Source: Mucidula mucida
Lineage: Eukaryota; Basidiomycota; Agaricomycetes; Agaricales; Physalacriaceae
Length of the DNA stretch: 64,000 nucleotides
Assembly: GCA_015501055.1 (NCBI GenBank)
Contig: JADNYV010000005.1
Span: forward strand, 186,001-250,000
Direction of reading: 5' to 3'
Position 1 is the first letter of the stretch. Each line of letters opens with the position of its first letter. Position numbers and translations under genes: made by a program. The notes beneath the pieces are model-generated. The model ran no database searches. It had not been told where the DNA came from and saw nothing but the letters and a program-made list of their open reading frames with translations. Positions 13,491-26,742 of the stretch are shown here, piece after piece.

Positions 13491-14177
13491 TCAGTGCCTC
13501 CTCCTCAATCCACTGTCTTCTTCGGCTTCATCCATGGCTGTGATTTCCGGTTGCAAGGAACGGCGACTGAGAGTCGGGGAGGACGGGATCGATGCAACCG
13601 GGGATATATCATGCCCTCCTGCCAATTTCACGTTACTCTCCTCCGAGGTGAAGTACGCATGAGGCTGAGAGGGGTCGAGGGAATTAAGGGGGGTATTCGA
13701 CGTTGTATTTTGCTCATTGGAAGATGCCTTCTTGCCGGTGGTATCAATGATGCCCAGGGTACGAGCAAGTCCATATGATACGAGGTCCTGCCGTCCCGGT
13801 CAGCACACACGCTTAGAGACAGAGAATGAAGTGGCACGTACCAGCAAGGTCAGCGCGAGAATGGGGATGAACAGGATGATGGCAATGATGCGGAACACGT
13901 ATGCAAAGGTGGCAACCCATGAATTAGGCTGGTAAAACACCAGATATTCGAGGTAGAGGTCCCATACAAGACCAGGGACGGAGGAGATTGTCACTGTCAT
14001 ATTAAGAGACGTGTCGTTGGAGACGTTCAAGGACAAAAAATGATCCAGCTTTGGAGGTGATGAAAGGGAAGGAAAGGAAGTAACCCCCGTTGAGAACTGA
14101 GTGTCCTGGATGGAACGAAGCAAGCCGTTTACTCTGAGTTGCAGGATCGTGTCTCGGTTTGCAAACGGTGATGACAT
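13491..14177 (-). CDS. Small single-pass membrane protein, unknown function
   Basis: Two exons (intron 13788-13841, 54 bases, branch site gctgac) give 210 residues. The first 85 residues are soluble with N-glycosylation sequons (NVS, NDT, NMT), followed by one strong transmembrane helix (VFRIIAIILFIPILALTLL). The C-terminal 75 residues are polar, Ser/Thr-rich and low in complexity, ending DSGLRRRH. There is no cleavable signal peptide, so it may be a type II or signal-anchor protein. I do not recognise the family. The start lies 206 bases beyond the stop codon of the CSL gene on the same strand, with CSL upstream. Confidence 0.6.
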
Positions 14178-14383
14178 CAGCAACTTCGGTCAAGCAGTCA
14201 GATCTCAGAAAGTACAGTCTATTGGAGAGGTATACAGCTAGTAGCACAAACTATTCAAAAGCTAATGTCCGCAAATAATATACAAACCACCGTAAAGGAT
14301 TGGTAGCAAAAGCATGAAATGAAAGCAAGGTCGACCTAGATATCAAAACAACACAAAGCCAGATGAAAGGAATGGGACTGAAA

Positions 14384-17339
14384 CTAAGGATACATGGTAG
14401 CGGAAGGGAATACAACGCCGTCTGAGCGGACAAGAATGATGGGTCGACGTTTTGGTGAGGGGTTGTCTGGGGGAAGACATCCGAGAACCTCGGTGCACCG
14501 GACTTCAACAAACGGAGACGCCTCCGAGCCAAAGTACACGCCAACAGGATCAGCCTTGTTAAAGTTCTCGCCATAGACCGTCAACATTTTGGACTGGTGC
14601 GGGTTTGGCTTTGACAGAACAGATCGAGACTGCGCACAATTCGACTTGGGCGCCTCGGAGGCTCTATCGGGAGGAAGGTACTTCACAACGTTCGGGAACG
14701 GAGTGACTGGCTTCGATGGAATGGGAAAAGATCCAGTCTGGGGAGCACCTTGATTATCGAATAGCATGGGAGGAACATAGAAGTTATATCGGACTTGATC
14801 TAACATGTTAATCAGTATGGGAAAATCTAGGTATTTGAAAATAAGCCTACCTGTGCCCACAATCGTCCATACACTAGTCTCGCCAATGTCGACCTGCCAA
14901 AGAGCGCCAGATCCTCCTCCAGCATCGCTCGCCGAGCCTCGGCGCGTGGAATTGGTCGATCCCGCCGAGCTGGGACGACGCCGACCTTTGCCAACGTTTC
15001 GTGAGGTTGTCCCTGCGCTCGAGGCAGAACGCTTCTTTCGTACCCGGCCGCCATCATTTGACGCGAACTCCGTGGAGGAGGGAGAGCCAGGAGCGCTGTC
15101 ATGGCCGAAATAGTCGGCGCCGTTCGAGGCAATGGGAGATCCAGGCAGTGGAGAGCTAGCCCCATGACCAGCATTCCATTGTCGACCATCAATTGGCCGA
15201 TACGTGTTGACCTTTTCTCCCATACAGGACAAAAAAGCGCCAGACATCCCAGGAGTTCCTGCGGGAGGTGGATTTTTATTGCCATCATAAACCTCGAAAG
15301 CGATTTTGTGCAATTGAGAAACGGGGTCACCGCAGACTTCTCCAGGAGCGCAATAATGATCGGCCACTGCCTTCGCACCATCTTGAAGGCCGCCACCAAC
15401 AACGGTGGTTTGATGGTCGACTTTGCGGATGATGAGAACTGGGCTGACAACACCCGAGGTGAGGCATTGCAACACAACGGTCTGGTTATAATAAATGGGT
15501 ATCTGCGAGCCGTTATTGGTGAACGGAATAGCGTTTGGGGGAGGCGACGGGTAGTCAGGCTGGGGCGGTGGTGGCGGAGGGGCATCAATTCCACCAGCGG
15601 GCCTGGTCACGTCCACAATGTACATGACAAACGGATCTATTCGGAATAATAAGTTCGACGTCGAGAAGAAAAAAGAAGGATCTGACCCCAAGATGCAGTT
15701 CGAGCAATAAAGGACGGAGAGGTTGCCCTGGCTCTCTGATCTAAACCCATCAAAGGCGCTCCGTCGGATCCTTTGAAAGACGAGCCCGATCCAGAGACAC
15801 AGAGATACTTCGTTGAGACTGTCTGTGACCGAAGACGATGGAACAGAGATATGGTAGAGCCATGATTGATACACACTACAAGAAATAGATTAGGACGAGA
15901 CGTAGTTAGAACAAAATGGACTGACATTCTAGGTTTTTGGCGCTTTGCCTCTTTTTGCTAGGCTTACTGATAACCTTGATCGATTTGCTCGGGAAGGTGC
16001 CTATAACGCGCTCGGGTTCGTCCTCTGTGGCTGGCGAGGTAATTTTGACGAGGGCTTCAACCTTCTTCTTTTTCTCGTCGACATCTGAAATGAAGAGCTG
16101 CTTCCCCACACAGCGTCCAACGTACGTAGTCCCAGTGGGGGGATCATTAACGTCAAAAGACTTGCCGCTAGAGCCAGTCCACTCTATTGTACCTTCCTGT
16201 GGGGCAGGTTCCCCAGATATGGAGATGACGACCCGCGGAGGAGAAAGTTTGGGTTCTTCACCGCGGCGCATGACATCGCTCCACCACGAGTTACCAATGA
16301 GAATCGCAGTGGGAGGAGGACAGAGAAATCTACAAGAAAAGGTCAAGATATGTTTTAATGTTGCCGATAAATTACGAACCTTTTTTCTGTACCGTATGAC
16401 TTTTGGGCAACCCTACTGGACATCACGATGACCGTTCGCTCGCCGAAGCCGAGACGATTGGGTGCGTTGACATAAGATTCAAGATATGGCCTAGGACTGG
16501 TCAATCTCTTTGGATATGCCCCGAACGTTGATCAGACCTACCGCATAAATGTCTGGAGGTCATTTGACATGCCCATGCTGGGTTGAGCACGGAGACCAAC
16601 TCGGGCTAGTTGCTCGTCGACTCCGGACATGCGCATAGATAATTCGCTCTGCGAGTTGAAATGTGTGTCGTCGAATGACCCGCCGTTTTCTCTGCCGAAG
16701 CCATGAGTCACATGAGGAGGAATGCTACGAAGCATATCTGGGCTGCGACTATGTGGCGGCACGCCTGAAGGCGAATGCCCAGGCGGAAAGCGGCCCAGGC
16801 GATCCTGGAACGGAGGAAGAAACCCATTCCCCATACTATAGTCGTCAGACATATCTGAATAGCTATTTGACAGGCGGCGATGATCAGGACCATTGTAGTC
16901 ATGAAAACTTGAACTCAAGGCTGGAGGATATGACGGAGGCACAGAGTCACTGGGGGTGAGTGGCGATACTACAAAATGGGTAAGAAGGGAGTAAATAAAG
17001 GGGTTTGCCTTTTCATTTACCAGAGGACCCGTTAAATGAGGGGACAGAATCATTGAAACCGTTATGGGAGAAACCACCTTCGCCCATCAAGCCGAAACCC
17101 GCGTTGATCGACGGAACGGAAGAGCCATTGCGACGATACTGAGAATTGAACCCGTTGCCTGACGATGAACTGAAGAGTTCATACGTGGTAGGTTCCTAAA
17201 GACAGATAAGCATGAAGGTGAATGTCTGGTTCGCGAGAACGCAGACACGAACGTGTTCTGGCGTCCCAAGGCCAAAAGACTGATCCAAGTCTTGTGAAGA
17301 ATAGAGAGATTGGTGGTGACTTGGAGGAGCAAAATCCAT
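14384..17339 (-). CDS. CSL/LAG-1 family DNA-binding transcription factor
   Basis: CSL proteins (CBF1/Su(H)/LAG-1) bind GTGGGAA-type sites. In fungi they act without Notch, in adhesion and cell-cycle control. The order is: a disordered Ser/Pro/Gly-rich N-terminus (SHHQSLYSSQDLDQSFG ... PDHRRLSNSYSDMSDDY); the LAG1 DNA-binding region (KRFLCPPPTAILIGNSWW, VISISGEPAPQEG, YVGRCVGKQLFISD); the RSQTVSTKYLCVSG strand and ARTASWDPFVMYIVDVTRP; the beta-trefoil (IYYNQTVVLQCLTSGVVSP, KVDHQTTVVGGGLQDGAKA, HKIAFEVYDG, WTIVGTDQVRYNFY); and a C-terminal IPT-like part (LTVYGENF, PIILVRSDG). A long basic Ser-rich loop interrupts the trefoil. At least six short introns fit in phase. The start at 17339 is the best in-frame ATG, but the frame is open further upstream. 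A 1.5-kb intergenic region precedes it. Confidence 0.85.
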
Positions 17340-18868
17340 GGACAACTTCCGAGCGCGATGTGCAGTGTAACGGTGTCGGGTTGGCGACGGGTTGAGCAAG
17401 TCTGCCAGGTCCCAACGAGAAAGGTCGGAGGGCGGAAGCAAAGGGCGAGGGGCAATGGACGACTGCGAAACAGTAGTGAGTGGCAGGAAGAAACAAGGAA
17501 GTAAGAAGAGATGTGGGGATTTGATTATATTTGTCGATTTGTCATACGCACATGTTGTCTGTATTCAGTTGTAACCAAATCAGGACCCATCCAAGCAGGC
17601 GCCATCTCGGCAGTGATTGATGTTGAAGGGTGCTTCGAGCGGGGATCACAGAGATAGTCCAGGGAGGCGCAGAGGACTCAAACGTTGGGACGAAATGTAC
17701 GCTTTTTTCGCGCTCCTCCACTCATCCTTTATACGCGAAAGTCACGACTTTGCGTCAGGGCAGGGCAGGGAGATATCTCCCGAATGCAGAAACGCGTTCA
17801 CAGCCAGGATCTGTGGGTAGGATCTGACTTGCCAGCCTGTTAAGCTCATCCCAAGTACCGGTCCCTTCGACGATTTATGTCGACACCGTTCCGAACTTGG
17901 GTGATATTCTCCCGATTGGCTGGACTATAACGTCCTCTCCAGCGCCTTGTGGTCAATCCGTATCGGCGGTCTTCCATCTGATCTTGGTCACGATCTTGCT
18001 TCGTCGACTGACTTCGGTGTATGCCGTACCTCTGGTCTTCTGATGTTGGTCCTCAGCTCGTTCACGGAGTGCCTGCCCAAACTGTCTCGGTTACTCCTCT
18101 CCGGACGTGCAATGTCCAAAGATTCCTCCTGTATAATGTTCAAATGGTCTTTGCCGGGTGTTTACTACCCCGCTAGCACCTTACTGAGCGAGCGACTTAC
18201 GTTAGTTCTTTGATAGGTACAAACTGAATGCCGACGAAATGGGGTTCATAATGTGGTTCATCAATGGTTCATTCACTTTTCTAGTCTATGCCGAGTCACT
18301 TCTATCCAGCATTTACTGCTTCTGTGCCTTTGGCTCTTATGCATTCTGTTACCAAATACTAGAATATCAGTTCTTTGAGAGTTCTACTGAATATTTTGCT
18401 TCTGTTTTTGCGCGGAATACATTCTATCACCTGCTTGACAATGCACCCAGCCGTCATCCCCAATCCAACATGACCTCGCATTGGAGACGTCGAGGATTTT
18501 TCAAGAAATAACTTCCGCGGACACTTTTGACGTCTATCAAAGGGGGAAAACGACACAAAGACCCAGGGATGATGTTTATTCGAAAACTCCAGAGAAGGCA
18601 TGATGTATGTGTATCCCCATTACCAGGATGTGTTACGAGGGTGTCGAAGAGTCGAAGAAGGTTGGAGAAACACAGGAGTTCAAAACACGAGGATCGCAGG
18701 CGATGAGCGGATTGTCAGTCCTTCACCGTCGAGACGGTCAGCCAAGACCATCTTGAACTCGCGGGGAATATGAGACCCTGCCTGGGATGACCAGCGTTGC
18801 CCATCGTGATAACAGGAGGCTCAAGTACGTATACGTCTCGACGCTAATCAAGGTGTTGATAGGCCCAG
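17340..18868. other. Long intergenic region upstream of the CSL gene
   Basis: About 1.5 kb without a supportable gene. The first few hundred bases probably hold the CSL promoter and 5' leader, since the reading frame there stays open on the minus strand. A short minus-strand frame near 18700-18800 (MGNAGHPRQG...) has no second line of support. No repeats are obvious. Confidence 0.5.
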
Positions 18869-19424
18869 ATGACGAGACCGCAGTTGCGGCTTGTCAAGCG
18901 AACTAAGGACGAAGGTGCCAACCCTGCTGACAAAATACAAAAGCTTGAGAATTTGTAAGTATTGGCACCAAAACGCGACTTTAGACAACCGATGAAGTAG
19001 AACCGGACGTAACAGTGAGTCCATTCGAATGAATCTGATGAGCGTTGAACGAACAAGGGGTCTGTCCGCTCTGATTTCGACAACACCAATGAAGGCGGTA
19101 CTGTTGATGGGACTCGGGTCCTACCTTTGGCTCGTATGCGCTCATCCCGCAGTACGGCCAGGCCATTCACAAGCTGACGCGAGGCGGGACCATAGTGGGA
19201 AAAGGCAAAAGATAGGACACGTGATGCGCCGAGGCCCGAAGAAGCAAGCCGGGAAGCAACTCTCAGCACAACTCGGAGTCTTGCATTCATACATTAAGCA
19301 CCTGGCGCCTGGAGTCGCTGCTGTTTTGGACCGTTCAACAGTGCGAGTGACATCGGCAGCTTTCCCACAGCTGCTCATCGCCAGCGTCCTCGAGGTTATC
19401 TCTTTCAGGTCGAGTTCAACCTGA
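18869..19424 (+). CDS. Tentative small membrane protein gene, unknown function
   Basis: An ATG at 18869 opens a Lys-rich exon (MTRPQLRLVKRTKDEG, PADKIQKLENF), followed by a good donor (gtaagt at 18955). Splicing to the acceptor at 18997 continues in frame into ISTTPMKAVLLMGLGSYLWL, a single hydrophobic segment, then a basic tail (RDHSGKRQK). The arrangement of a basic start, one helix and a basic tail resembles small mitochondrial or ER membrane proteins, but I do not recognise it. The modelled stop lies only 7 bases before the next gene's ATG, so the true 3' end is probably earlier, perhaps after another intron. The opposite-strand open frame over the same stretch has no splice support. Confidence 0.35.
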
Positions 19425-19431
19425 TACGATT

Positions 19432-21128
19432 ATGGATTCCGCGGCTGCGTACCGCCTCGAAACATCTCGACCTAGGCAGCGCCCGGACCCCCTACACTTT
19501 GAACAATCTTCCTATAAATCCATTTCTGCGCTAAGCTCCCACCGGCCATCCTCACCTCCCCTCCTTTACGATGTACCCGCTCCGATATCCGTCTCTCCAC
19601 CTACAAGTCCCAGATCTAAAGCTCGCCTTATCTCACCAACGTCCCCAACCTTTTCGGGGCGCTCAAGGTCATCTAGAAGCGGTCGTCCTACACCGCCTCC
19701 CAATCGCAATCGCTCGCTTACACCACTTGGCGTTGTAGAAAGTGATTTAGAGAAATTCGCCGGTCAATGTCGCGCTTGGTGCGTTCTCCGGATGAATTCC
19801 AAGTGTTTCTTATCATTTGCTCATAGGTATTTCAACCAAGACGAGACCGCTGGTCACCAAATGACACAAGCGTTGGCCACATTACCACCTTCACAACGTG
19901 CCTCTTACGCTCGACTACAAGCATCTATCCGCGCTTCTTATCATCGCTCCATAAGTGCAAGAAGGACTGCCGAGTTTCGTGCGCTTCTGAGCGCCACACA
20001 GCCCGGTGGTTCCCTACTTCCTCATTCAAGAGCAAACCCACTAAGTAACGCCGCAAGGAAAGGTTAGAGAACCGTCGCTATGTCCACGTAGCTTTTACTG
20101 ATGTAGTCTTATAGAACGTTATGACCGATTCGAACGCTTCCTTCGAACGTGGTGTACCATGGGCATGCCAGGACCCCAACCCTTCTTTCAAGCATGTATG
20201 TCCTGCGTTCTGTAGGGTTTGCTTTGTTCTAATCCATTTCAAAGTATGGGCTTTAATGCGATTGCAGGTCGTACCGCAGCAGCTTGGCGGCGCGGGCTCG
20301 CATCGCATTGAATGGGAAATTGACGATGCTGTCTTCAAAGAGGCAGGGTGTGTACCTTTCCATCTTTAGCCCTTTAGTGAGCTGACCATATCGTAGAGGG
20401 AAAGACTTTATGCTCGAAGCAATTGACATCTTAAAGGGAGTAAGTATTGAATTTTCGCCGTCAGATAACAGATATTCACTTTCTTTCAGGTCCTGGCATT
20501 TGAGGAGATCCCTTCACCTAGGCAGTCATGTAGCTCCTCCAAAGCTGGTCCTTCGGACATTGCGCACAGCCGGTCTCAATCACAACCACTGTCATCTGTC
20601 ACTCATTCAGTCCGCCCCGTAGTCCCAAAGCGGGCACGGGCACCAAGCGATCCTTTTTTGGACACTCCCGCTCTTTCGCGCTCGGTTGGCTCATCGCACT
20701 CTTCCCAATCCGATGCCAACTCTACACTTCTCCCAAGCCTCGTGGCCGACACTGTTGACGACCCGCCTAGCCCCATTTCGACGTGTGGCGATGAGTATAT
20801 CTTATCTTCTAGACTAGATAATACTGGACATGCAGTGGAAGACGAAGAGTTTCTTCGCATCTGGACCTCGCCAGATCTTTCTAATCCCGAATACCTTGAC
20901 CTACTCAAACCGTTCCCTTCCTTCATAACTCGTAGAACTCTACCTCGCTTTCCTGATAAAGTCGCACAAGGTGACATCGAGGAAGGCTACAACAATACTA
21001 TAGCGGAGAACGGACCAATACGATGTGGTACAGGATCTATGTGGGTAGGTCCCAAACAGCGCATTGCGGGTTGGGAAGGCGGCTGGTGGTCGCGATTTAT
21101 TGTTTGGTGGAAGAAAACTTTCTGCTAG
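19432..21128 (+). CDS. Conserved basidiomycete-type hypothetical protein
   Basis: Introns 19779-19826, 20063-20114, 20196-20244, 20348-20396 and 20440-20489 leave a clean frame of 482 residues, which is the main evidence that this is a gene. The N-terminal 100 residues are Ser/Pro-rich and disordered (SPRSKARLISPTSPTFSG). A helical region follows (RAWYFNQDETAGHQMTQALA, RASYARLQASIRASYHRS), then ERYDRFERFLRTW and ALWALMRLQVVPQQLGG, and a conserved-looking HRIEWEIDDAVFKEAG with DFMLEAIDILKG. The C-terminal part is low complexity with acidic patches, ending WEGGWWSRFIVWWKKTFC, a Trp-rich tail that might bind membrane. No catalytic motif is visible and I cannot name the family. Confidence 0.7.
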
Positions 21129-24100
21129 ACGCAGATTGTTTCGACCCATTCCTTCATTTCTACACATTTATGACACTCGGACATTTGTATCCACCACATG
21201 CATAGTACTTTCACGTCGCCCGAACAGATATTCTGGACATCACCTGTCGATGTTTAATTTATCGTCGCCTCTTTCAGTTCTGTAAATGATGAGCTCTGGA
21301 AATGCACTATAAATACGACGTCCGGCCTGACCGAGAACGCAGCAGTTCCTCACATAGAAGTGAAGAAGAAGGCGATGGTTGCATATGGTGCAGAGGCAGA
21401 TTCCGAGTTAATACAGTTATTCCGGTATCCCAAAACAAGCCTCGTTCATCTTGACGTGGCGTAGGGGTGCCCGAGTGCCGGTCCTGTCTTGAGTCTACTT
21501 GGAATTGTTTAGACGACGACTTATCTGATGCCGAATGGTCTTAACTGAGGACTATATTGTAGATTTCGGCAAACGTCAATTACACTGTATTGCAGCGGTC
21601 ATCCTGTTCAAAAATGCCTCGCGTGCTCAATACGGCGCTCCGCAACTATCTATATCTCCTGCTATCTAATGCTACCGGTGTACGCCAAGCTTCGTTCCGA
21701 ACATTGATTGAGCCCTCTGGGAATGGCCACTTGGAAACTTTGGAAGATCATCCTCCCACCAGGACCCATCCTCTTTGGGTAGTCGTTTATTTCAAATTAC
21801 AGGCGTGGGAAGTAAATTGTACCTGGTCCTGGCGTGGAGAGTTCTTTTAGCCTCTCTCGTCCTGCGAACGAGTAGGGTTTCATCTGCAGAGGAATGGCGT
21901 AATCGAGAGTCCGACAGTTCATCTGGTGAAGTTTTGTCTAGGTGCGAGTGGCTCGAATTTCCAACAATGACGTCTCATTTTCCCAAATACAGTACTACTT
22001 CACTGCGAATGAACTTCTAGCATTAAAACGGGTTTGCGTTGAGGTTTTCTAGAGAGGAAGAACGTCGTCTTGAGTTGGTAGACCTCCAGTGGCGCGGCTG
22101 GTCACTACATTCCAGTGCTCGCTTGCGAGAGCAATTTCTTGATTAAGTCTCTACGTCTTGACGCAAAGCAAACAACCGGACTTGATTTTCTCATCAGTGC
22201 ACTAGGTATACCCACGAAATGCCGTCATGTTCGCAAGAGTAACGTTGCCGCGGTCATTTTGAATGGTGAGTGAATGATCTCGCGTCTGTCTTTCCCAATA
22301 GCCTTGTGATTTTTACGGCCTCCAACCTACTGGCGTCTTTCAGATAAGATGCAGCCTTGCGCAACTCAATCAATCCAATTCAATCGCGGTCGTAGGCATG
22401 CGTACAGGTACCCCTTGTTCTATCTCACCGACCTGCCAAGAGTCCTTCAAATGAAGCGGCAAATCCTTGATGTTTAATACGCCCTCAGCTGACGCTCAAT
22501 GAAGTTGAACCTTAACTTGGGAACAGGAGCTCTTCTCCAACTCTCGTACAAGGCAACGAGTGGTGCACGCCTCCGAGAGAAATGCTTGCATTTAGTAACA
22601 GAGTTGGGCCCGAGATCAATGTACTGATCACGCGTAATTCTTTGCGCAAGGCATGCTTCACACTTTGCATTCACTGCCTTGCGCGGACCGCCAGTGCACC
22701 TTTGGTCATCATACTGTTTTGTTTCTAGCAATGCTAACAATAGACCTTATAGGCGTTGGAGCCTTCAAGCTAATTGGCGAATCGTTACGGAAAGTCTGAA
22801 GTTTGACTGAGCTTGCCATGCGGCTACCGGTACGTTTCTTGACCGCTTTGAGAAAATACAATTGATCAGGCTTGAGAAAGCCTTAATGGCTCGTACGCGT
22901 ACGTACGAAGTCACGCACTGCAGTAACTGGAGTCGAACCAGGAGGTTATGTCCCATTGGTCCAGTGCACGCCAATGACAGCTTTTGCCGAAGCTATCCAA
23001 GCTAGTAGTGGCGTTAATCGCAGCGCGCAACACTTCCTCTTGTACCTGTTACTATCAGTCGACACATGGTCTTCGGCACCGCTCTGAAGCAGCAGTGCTG
23101 TTCACACCTTCAGGTCAGTCGATATCCAGGGAACAATGTAGGCGTCCTGGTATTCATTTCATCGGCATTTCGCAGTGTCGTTGCCTCATGCTGTTCGAAC
23201 GGAACGCGGAATGAGTTGTGTCTACAGATCTCGTCAACTGAACTGGGAATCATCTCTCGGAACCGTTTACCTACGAGAGGCGGAGTGTCGACCTTCTCAA
23301 CATCGTGGCGAGAGAATTCTTCGCTTTCGGTTTTTATTCTGATTTTCTATCGTATCTGTCAATGGTTCGAGTTATACTGACTTATCCGTGCGACTGTCAA
23401 TCCACACTTCATCATGGCCGACTTGGTTTGTGGAGGTCAATGACCGACTGTCTTTTGTGACTTCTGATGATTGCACCATATATTCAACAGTTCCCTCGAA
23501 GGTCGTATCATTGTCCACCGTTCAAGGCTTTCATCACGCCATTTGCCTCATCGGTCGCCTATGATTGATATACCGTCCCAGTTCCGACCAATGTATCATC
23601 CCAGTTTTCGCTCCTCTCATGCTCGGAACTTGAAGCTCACAGAGCGTAGTGACGCAGCGTTCAAAGCCTTCAAGCTGCCGGCATAGCACTGGCATTTCAC
23701 GATGAGTATACGTCACGTAACTCACCCAGCGGGCGTAGCATCCACTACGTATGCTGCTACTCCTGCGAAGATCGCCTTGTTGATCTCGTACCCTTTCGAT
23801 TCGGCTATGGGCGACTGATTCCGTAACGGAGAGTCAAAAAGTGCCTCTCATCCACCTCGGGTCGCCGTTGTCTATCTCCCCACGCGCTCGTGTACCTCTA
23901 TGACGCTCCCATACGCCTAAATTCGAGAATGAAAATCGCACGCCAAGTGCCGGACAAGGTCATATGTCTTCAAAATTCCACCCCTCTGTATGCTAGCGCC
24001 TTTATGATCTTCATTAGGTCCGATTCGCGATCAGCAGATCCTGAAGTCCTTCAATCGCAGGACGACGTTACGTGGCGTACTCTCAAGACTCAAAGAATTG

Positions 24101-26742
24101 TATCTCACCCATGATCAGTAGATTATAACGACATACTACGCAAAGCCTAACTCTTCCGGATTAGGATAGAAATTTCCCTAGCGAGCTCATAATCGACTTG
24201 GCGCTTTCATTCGTACACTCAATAGCAGGTGAGCACGAAAATTGCCGTAGGCTTCATGCTTTCTATGCTACTGTTCTCCTTCGGCCATGATAGCCATCGA
24301 AATGTATCGCGCAAGAATTCAAAACACTTGTGATCTAAGAAAATGGTAGACTTTCACTCACTTCCGGTCATCGCTAAATGGACATTTGACCTTCCTGAAT
24401 ACTTCGTGTCTGTCACTTGCATGGTGTAAAGCGGGCATAGATGAATGCACTCTACAGAAACATTGTACCTTTCCAATTCCGCTGTCGAGCAATTACCGTG
24501 TCGCGAGCGGCGATCGGTTTTCAACGGCCTATGGTATCTGACTGCCTTAATGTCTAGTAGTAACTGTGGTGAGTACTCGTTTACATTGATTGAAAGGAAC
24601 TCGTGACTATCAAGTTCATATTATTGCGCCACAGTCTCGTTCATGCAAGATTTGTAGACGGTATTTCTGTCGTTCATCCTTGCATCACACAGCCACAACA
24701 AGCAGAAACCCGAGGCGACGAAATCTTTTCTCGTTGCAAGTGCCACGGTGGCAATCATGGACCGCACTAGTAGAGGCTTCATCTCATTATGGTAGTGCAT
24801 CTTACGGTAAGGGAGCAAAAATCACCGTGATGAATATTACATGTATCTACTGGATCCATCACATGTTTGATAGATGTCTGTCGAACAAAGTCAGAGATCA
24901 CGACATTTCATTTGTTTCGTGAGTCCTCGAACCTCACTGGTATTGCTGGACTCGTATCACCGATACCGATAAAACTGTAAGTTCCATATCGCCGTAGATA
25001 CTGCACCTTATTTCAACTTGCTTCCAATCCCGACTCTTAGTAGAACGGTTATTTCCTCTTGCCCTGTTGATTCGAATGACTCAGAGTAGCCTTGTTTGGA
25101 TTACATACCAGTGGCCGAGATGAACAGTTTGTACAGAATTCTGGTTCTTCCAATAAGCTTAAAACCAAAATCTACATGGCAGCCTCTGAATCGAACGTTT
25201 CGTAAGCCTTCAATTGCATCACATTCTTAGCGCCATCTGCCAAGTCAACGTTACCGCTTCTGGGCAGTTCAGGCAAGTTAAACAATTTCTTCTGATTATG
25301 ATTGTGTGTTCGCTTCCTGACATTTCGACATGAACGGTCAGGCTTGTGCGAGTTGCCCGAACTTCAAGAAGAGACCAGGGGCTGCCTCAGTTTGTGGCGT
25401 TGATCGGCGTCTTCAGCGAGTTGCGCGGGTTGCAGGGATGAGGCACTGTTGTGATATGTCTTCTTGGAGGTGTTAACCGCCCCGCGCCAAGTACCGCGGT
25501 CGTCGTCTTTAGGACGCATGCGTTGAGGTACGATATTCAATAAAGTTCAGGTCTTCAATGGGTTGACCGGTGCTTCGATAGAAATGAACTCACCAGACGA
25601 TTGGGAGCCCTTTATGGAGCACTGGTCCTGCAGATATTGATGAGTAGCTCGGTAGTATAACGCGTACATTGCCCTCGCAATGAATCTTCGAGAAGGCGTT
25701 TTCATCCGAGTCCATTGTGGCGATCAGATTGAGAAGATCTTATGTACTGCTCCCACCTGTATCGCCGCAACGATCATCGGGCTCGTGTTATGTTCGGAGG
25801 AGATGCTCCGGCTGGCCAGGTGCGACGAGACCGGCCTAGTTGAACGCGTAAGTGAGATGAGTCTCCGAGCGTGCTAGAAACGGTGGACGAGGGCTGACAA
25901 GAAGAGTACAGAAGCGAGAGCCATGATTACGAAGAGACACAGGTGATAGTTAGCGCCACTAATCAACGCTCCAACGAAGTGGAAGTAGCTATAGGAAGAG
26001 CACAATTGTGGCCGTTGGAGTTCATAACCCTAATCGAAGTCCGACTGCAGCCGGCACTTTCCGCGGCCTATAGTCGTTTGATTTCGTGTAAATTATGCAT
26101 TGCAACTCTGCTGTATAGGATCCTCTGCTCCGAGCACGTTTCGAAGTCTTCTTCCCGTACCCTCTTTGGTTGGTTGTGGTAGATGATGTATTCGAGCCTT
26201 GCTTCGTATTACGAGTCCCTCAGCTCTCCTTTCGAGCCAGAATGAACTGTGACCGCCAGTAAGGTCCTTAACTTTCTTGACGAGAGTAACCCTACAGGAG
26301 TTATTAAGCAAAGAAAAGGAGCATCTAATAAATATTTGACGAACCATGCTTAGTTGAGATGGACACCCCGACAGCTGGCAAACTTGCGCACCCATATGTC
26401 GAATTTCTGTATATAGAGATTCTCTGACAACAACCTCAAGTCCTTTTCGAAATTTGAGCTTGCGTAAAGTAAGGGGGTTATCCCAGTTTATCACAACAGA
26501 AGCAAGTGAAGAAACTGGCGCAAAAAGAAGCAGACGTACGTTCTGGAATGTTGGTAACAGTAACCCACCAGCAACCGACATATGAATAGAGATACTCATT
26601 TAAGCTACAAAGACGAGTGGGTCAACGAATGCAGGTGCCCAAACTTGATCAAAGAACATCACAGAGGTTCAGCTACATATCCGCGTGAATCGTTCATAAT
26701 AAATATTAGTATGGAGGAAGCGAATACTCAGCCAGTAAAGCC
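21129..26742. other. 5.6-kb gene-poor degenerate region
   Basis: No frame here can be spliced into a convincing protein, in sharp contrast to the dense flanks. Small coding-like scraps occur, for example DELWKCTINTTSGL near 21290, a possible cytochrome P450 N-terminus near 21720, and a tRNA-like B box near 22930 on the minus strand. I see no long terminal repeats, terminal inverted repeats, transposase or reverse-transcriptase motifs. Base composition is not strongly AT-rich. It looks like decayed genes and/or old repeats. Confidence 0.5.
21720..21850 (+). pseudogene. Possible relic of a cytochrome P450 N-terminus
   Basis: One frame reads KLWKIILPPGPILFGSRLFQ, like the proline-rich hinge just after the membrane anchor of fungal P450s. 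No heme-binding FxxGxxxCxG motif or ExxR helix could be found downstream, and the frame is soon broken. If correct this is a dead fragment. The match is short and could be chance. Confidence 0.22.

Noticed and set aside
14827..15594. 255-residue minus-strand frame overlapping the CSL gene
   Set aside because: Shadow of the CSL beta-trefoil exon in another frame.
18844..19290. 148-residue minus-strand open frame
   Set aside because: No splice sites, motifs or start context. The plus-strand exon over the same bases is slightly better supported.
22915..22990. tRNA-like segment on the minus strand (TGGCGTGCACTGG ... GGTTCGACTCC)
   Set aside because: It has an A-box-like and a B-box-like sequence, but the spacing is about 10 bases too short and no 7-bp acceptor stem or normal anticodon arm can be folded. 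At best a tRNA-derived relic.
24590..24922. 110-residue plus-strand frame in the gene-poor region
   Set aside because: No recognisable domain, no flanking exons and poor start context.
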